Shown here: in pieces, positions 20,655 to 21,729 of the stretch
Numbering within the stretch: position 1 is the stretch's first letter
Layout: each line of letters starts with the position of its first letter
NCBI GenBank assembly: GCA_000969725.1
Contig: JXSR01S010469.1
Source: Ophiothrix spiculata
Lineage: Eukaryota > Echinodermata > Ophiuroidea > Amphilepidida > Ophiotrichidae
Strand: one strand, 5' to 3'
DNA length: 21,729 bases
Made by a program: the position numbers and the translations under genes
Notes under the pieces: model-generated
Told to the model about the DNA's origin: nothing
The model's database searches: none
The model's input: the letters and a program-made list of their open reading frames with translations, nothing else

Positions 20655-20693
<39 letters not shown>
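20606..20693. repeat. ATTT microsatellite, likely LINE 3' tail
   Basis: About 88 bp of (ATTT)n with a few ATTC/GTTT variants near the middle. On the minus strand this is (AAAT)n, lying directly beyond the 3' untranslated part of the LINE relic. L2/CR1-type LINEs characteristically end in short tandem repeats rather than poly(A) (established knowledge), so the array is best read as the expanded tail of that element. Confidence 0.85.
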
Positions 20694-20694
<1 letters not shown>

Positions 20695-21460
20695 AGAGCT
20701 GAAAATGCTGGCGTTTACAACAATCAGAGTTCAATAAAATTATGTAGATTCACAACAAACACAATTTAATCAAAACACAACAAAAGCATATTTCTTGGGC
20801 TAGGGGGCGTTTAGTGTGTCTATGATAAATGGATTTTTGGAGTTGAGATACATGTTTCTGTTGCAAAGGGGTTTCTGAAAACTGGTGATGCGACGGAGGC
20901 TATGAGTGTTAGCACGATATTTTGGAAGCATGTGGCGGTGTCTCTCCGAGTTGAGGACACCCTGACCAAATTTCAAGATCAACATTCCTTGCGATCGGTA
21001 AGGCTAGTGATGTTGAGTTCATGCAATGTATCCACGTAACGCAAGCACTTATTCCCAAGGATAATTTTGCACGCCCGTTTTTTAATCTTCTCAATTTAAG
21101 AGTTTTGGTGTTGTGTGAGCGCAGAAGTGATATTTTTTGTTGAGGATAGAAAATTGATCCTTGTATCGGAAACATTGGATGCGATTTTCCAGAAAGTTAC
21201 TGGTTGTTGGAATTATCGACGGTGTCACTCCAGAGCAGATGATTTTACTAACAGCAATAGTGTGGTTAAAACGGTCAAAGGCTTTTGTAAAATCAACCGC
21301 GACCAATGTGGCAAAGTGTTTGTCAATACCCGAAACAGCATGTCAACCAGATAAGGGGTTGTGTAGTATTGTGTGGTATCAAGAAGTGAAAAAAAAAATC
21401 ATCTCTTAACCTTTCAGCCAAAAATGACTCAAACACTCTACCAAAAATGGGTTTTTTTTA
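20694..21460 (-). mobile_element. 5'-truncated, internally deleted L2/CR1-like LINE
   Basis: On minus the element runs from about 21460 to the simple-repeat tail. It keeps part of the reverse transcriptase, then jumps to the far C-terminal part of the protein, then has about 100 bp of 3' untranslated sequence (20694-20799) entering the AAAT tail. The 5' edge is approximate, being the last place where coding similarity is seen. No target-site duplication was found. L2/CR1 placement rests on the RT sequence style and on the tandem-repeat 3' end. It is a dead copy. Confidence 0.85.
20800..21455 (-). pseudogene. LINE reverse transcriptase ORF relic
   Basis: The intact protein would copy element RNA into DNA at a nicked target. 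Going 5' to 3' on minus, about 21455-21320 reads in shifting frames as a finger-region piece (FESFLAERLRDDF, then LVDML). Around 21306-21240 is RT motif A, VAVDFTKAFDRFNHTIA, with the catalytic Asp. After IQCFRYKDQF (about 21160) the sequence breaks. It resumes near 21108 with IEKIKKRACKIILGNK and YVDTLHELN, the conserved region after the thumb. The segment expected to hold the YADD motif is therefore missing, by my estimate 100 or more residues. A single-base frameshift after DRKEC (about 20985) leads to LNSERHRHMLPKYRANTHSL and an ending NPFIIDTLN, with a stop at 20800-20802. Several frameshifts and the lost active site show that it is nonfunctional. Confidence 0.9.
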
Positions 21461-21610
21461 GAACAATTGGGCGTAATTCACATGTGAACTGAAATATAAA
21501 GAGACACTCATTAGATAAAAACAGAAGAAATTGATATGAATTTTAAGCACCGTATTTACTTCGTGATTATCTATATGCCATATCATTATTGTATATTAAC
21601 TACATTATTT

Positions 21611-21634
21611 TTTTTCTGTATGTTTCTTTTTCAG
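21611..21634 (+). other. 3' splice site (polypyrimidine tract and AG)
   Basis: A T-rich tract (TTTTTTTCTGTATGTTTC and on) ends in TTTTTCAG, with AG at 21633-21634 and no AG inside the tract. This is a strong acceptor by consensus. If it is used, an untranslated 5' exon lies upstream, possibly outside the window. The alternative is that transcription starts just upstream and this stretch is 5' untranslated sequence. Confidence 0.7.
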
Positions 21635-21638
21635 AACC

Positions 21639-21719
21639 ATGAGGTTGATGGCGTGTTTTGGAGTCGTAGTACTCCTCGTTATTTTAGATTCACTATCAAA
21701 AGCCTTAGCCACAGCAGAG
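21639..21719 (+). CDS. First coding exon of a secreted or membrane protein (partial)
   Basis: ATG at 21639 has A at -3 (AACCATGA), a good animal start context, four bases after a strong AG acceptor. It opens 27 codons ending in phase 0 at a GTAGGT donor. The product begins MRLMACFGVVVLLVIL: a short positive n-region, then a hydrophobic core of about 11 residues, then a polar stretch ending Ala-Leu-Ala before Thr-Ala-Glu. That fits signal peptidase cleavage after ALA (residues 22-24). An exon holding almost exactly a signal peptide and ending in phase 0 is common in extracellular proteins. The mature part lies beyond the window, so the family cannot be named. The LINE relic lies about 180 bp upstream on the opposite strand. 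Exon limits would be 21635-21719. Some doubt remains because the frame is short. Confidence 0.7.
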
Positions 21720-21729
21720 GTAGGTGTGT
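21720..21729 (+). other. 5' splice donor and start of an intron
   Basis: GAG|GTAGGTGTGT: GT at 21720-21721 with A at +3 and G at +4, close to the GTRAGT consensus. It follows the 27th codon in phase 0. The window ends inside this presumed intron. Confidence 0.65.

Noticed and set aside
1-21729. tRNA, rRNA or tRNA-derived SINE genes
   Set aside because: No paired A and B box promoter motifs or cloverleaf were found on either strand. The few TTCGAA words lack the surrounding B-box consensus.

Overview
This window looks like nuclear DNA of an animal, probably an invertebrate. No species can be named from it. It is AT-rich (by eye about one third G+C) and has no operons, ribosome binding sites or long reading frames. 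It carries animal-type mobile-element relics: an L2/CR1-like LINE fragment, a hAT-like terminus and inverted-repeat elements. It ends in a well-formed spliced exon. At this base composition a stop is expected about every 14 codons, so the many open stretches of 60-105 codons are what chance predicts. I do not treat them as genes.

Layout. 1-3300 holds nothing recognisable apart from one 20-base palindrome. 3379-3473 and 4881-4975 are a perfect 95-bp direct repeat with unrelated surroundings. 5331-5763 and 8458-8862 are diverged copies of one roughly 400-bp sequence. Between them, 7741-8289 is richer in CpG and carries a perfect YY1-type site, a full CRE overlapping an E-box, an inverted CCAAT box and a hAT-like end. 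9168-9632 is a MITE-like element with terminal inverted repeats of about 35 bp. 9633-13090 has no clear gene. 13091-13257 is a striking foldback with 79-bp arms and a 9-base loop. 14441-14512 is a hAT-like terminus. 14641-14876 is a tandem duplication of a unit of about 118 bp. 17898-17949 is a compact 18-bp-stem hairpin, followed by a run of 20 C. 18495-18642 and 19550-19720 are another diverged duplicate pair.

The right end is the best-supported part. A 5'-truncated, internally deleted LINE lies on the minus strand at about 20694-21460, and the ATTT microsatellite at 20606-20693 sits where its 3' tail should be. On the plus strand, 21635-21719 is a likely exon: a polypyrimidine tract and AG, then an ATG in good context, a signal peptide of about 24 residues, and a GTAGGT donor. 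The window is therefore probably the 5' flank and/or first intron of a gene for a secreted or membrane protein, whose body lies to the right.

No multi-gene system is visible. The unusual content is structural: several independent within-window duplications and foldbacks of different ages.
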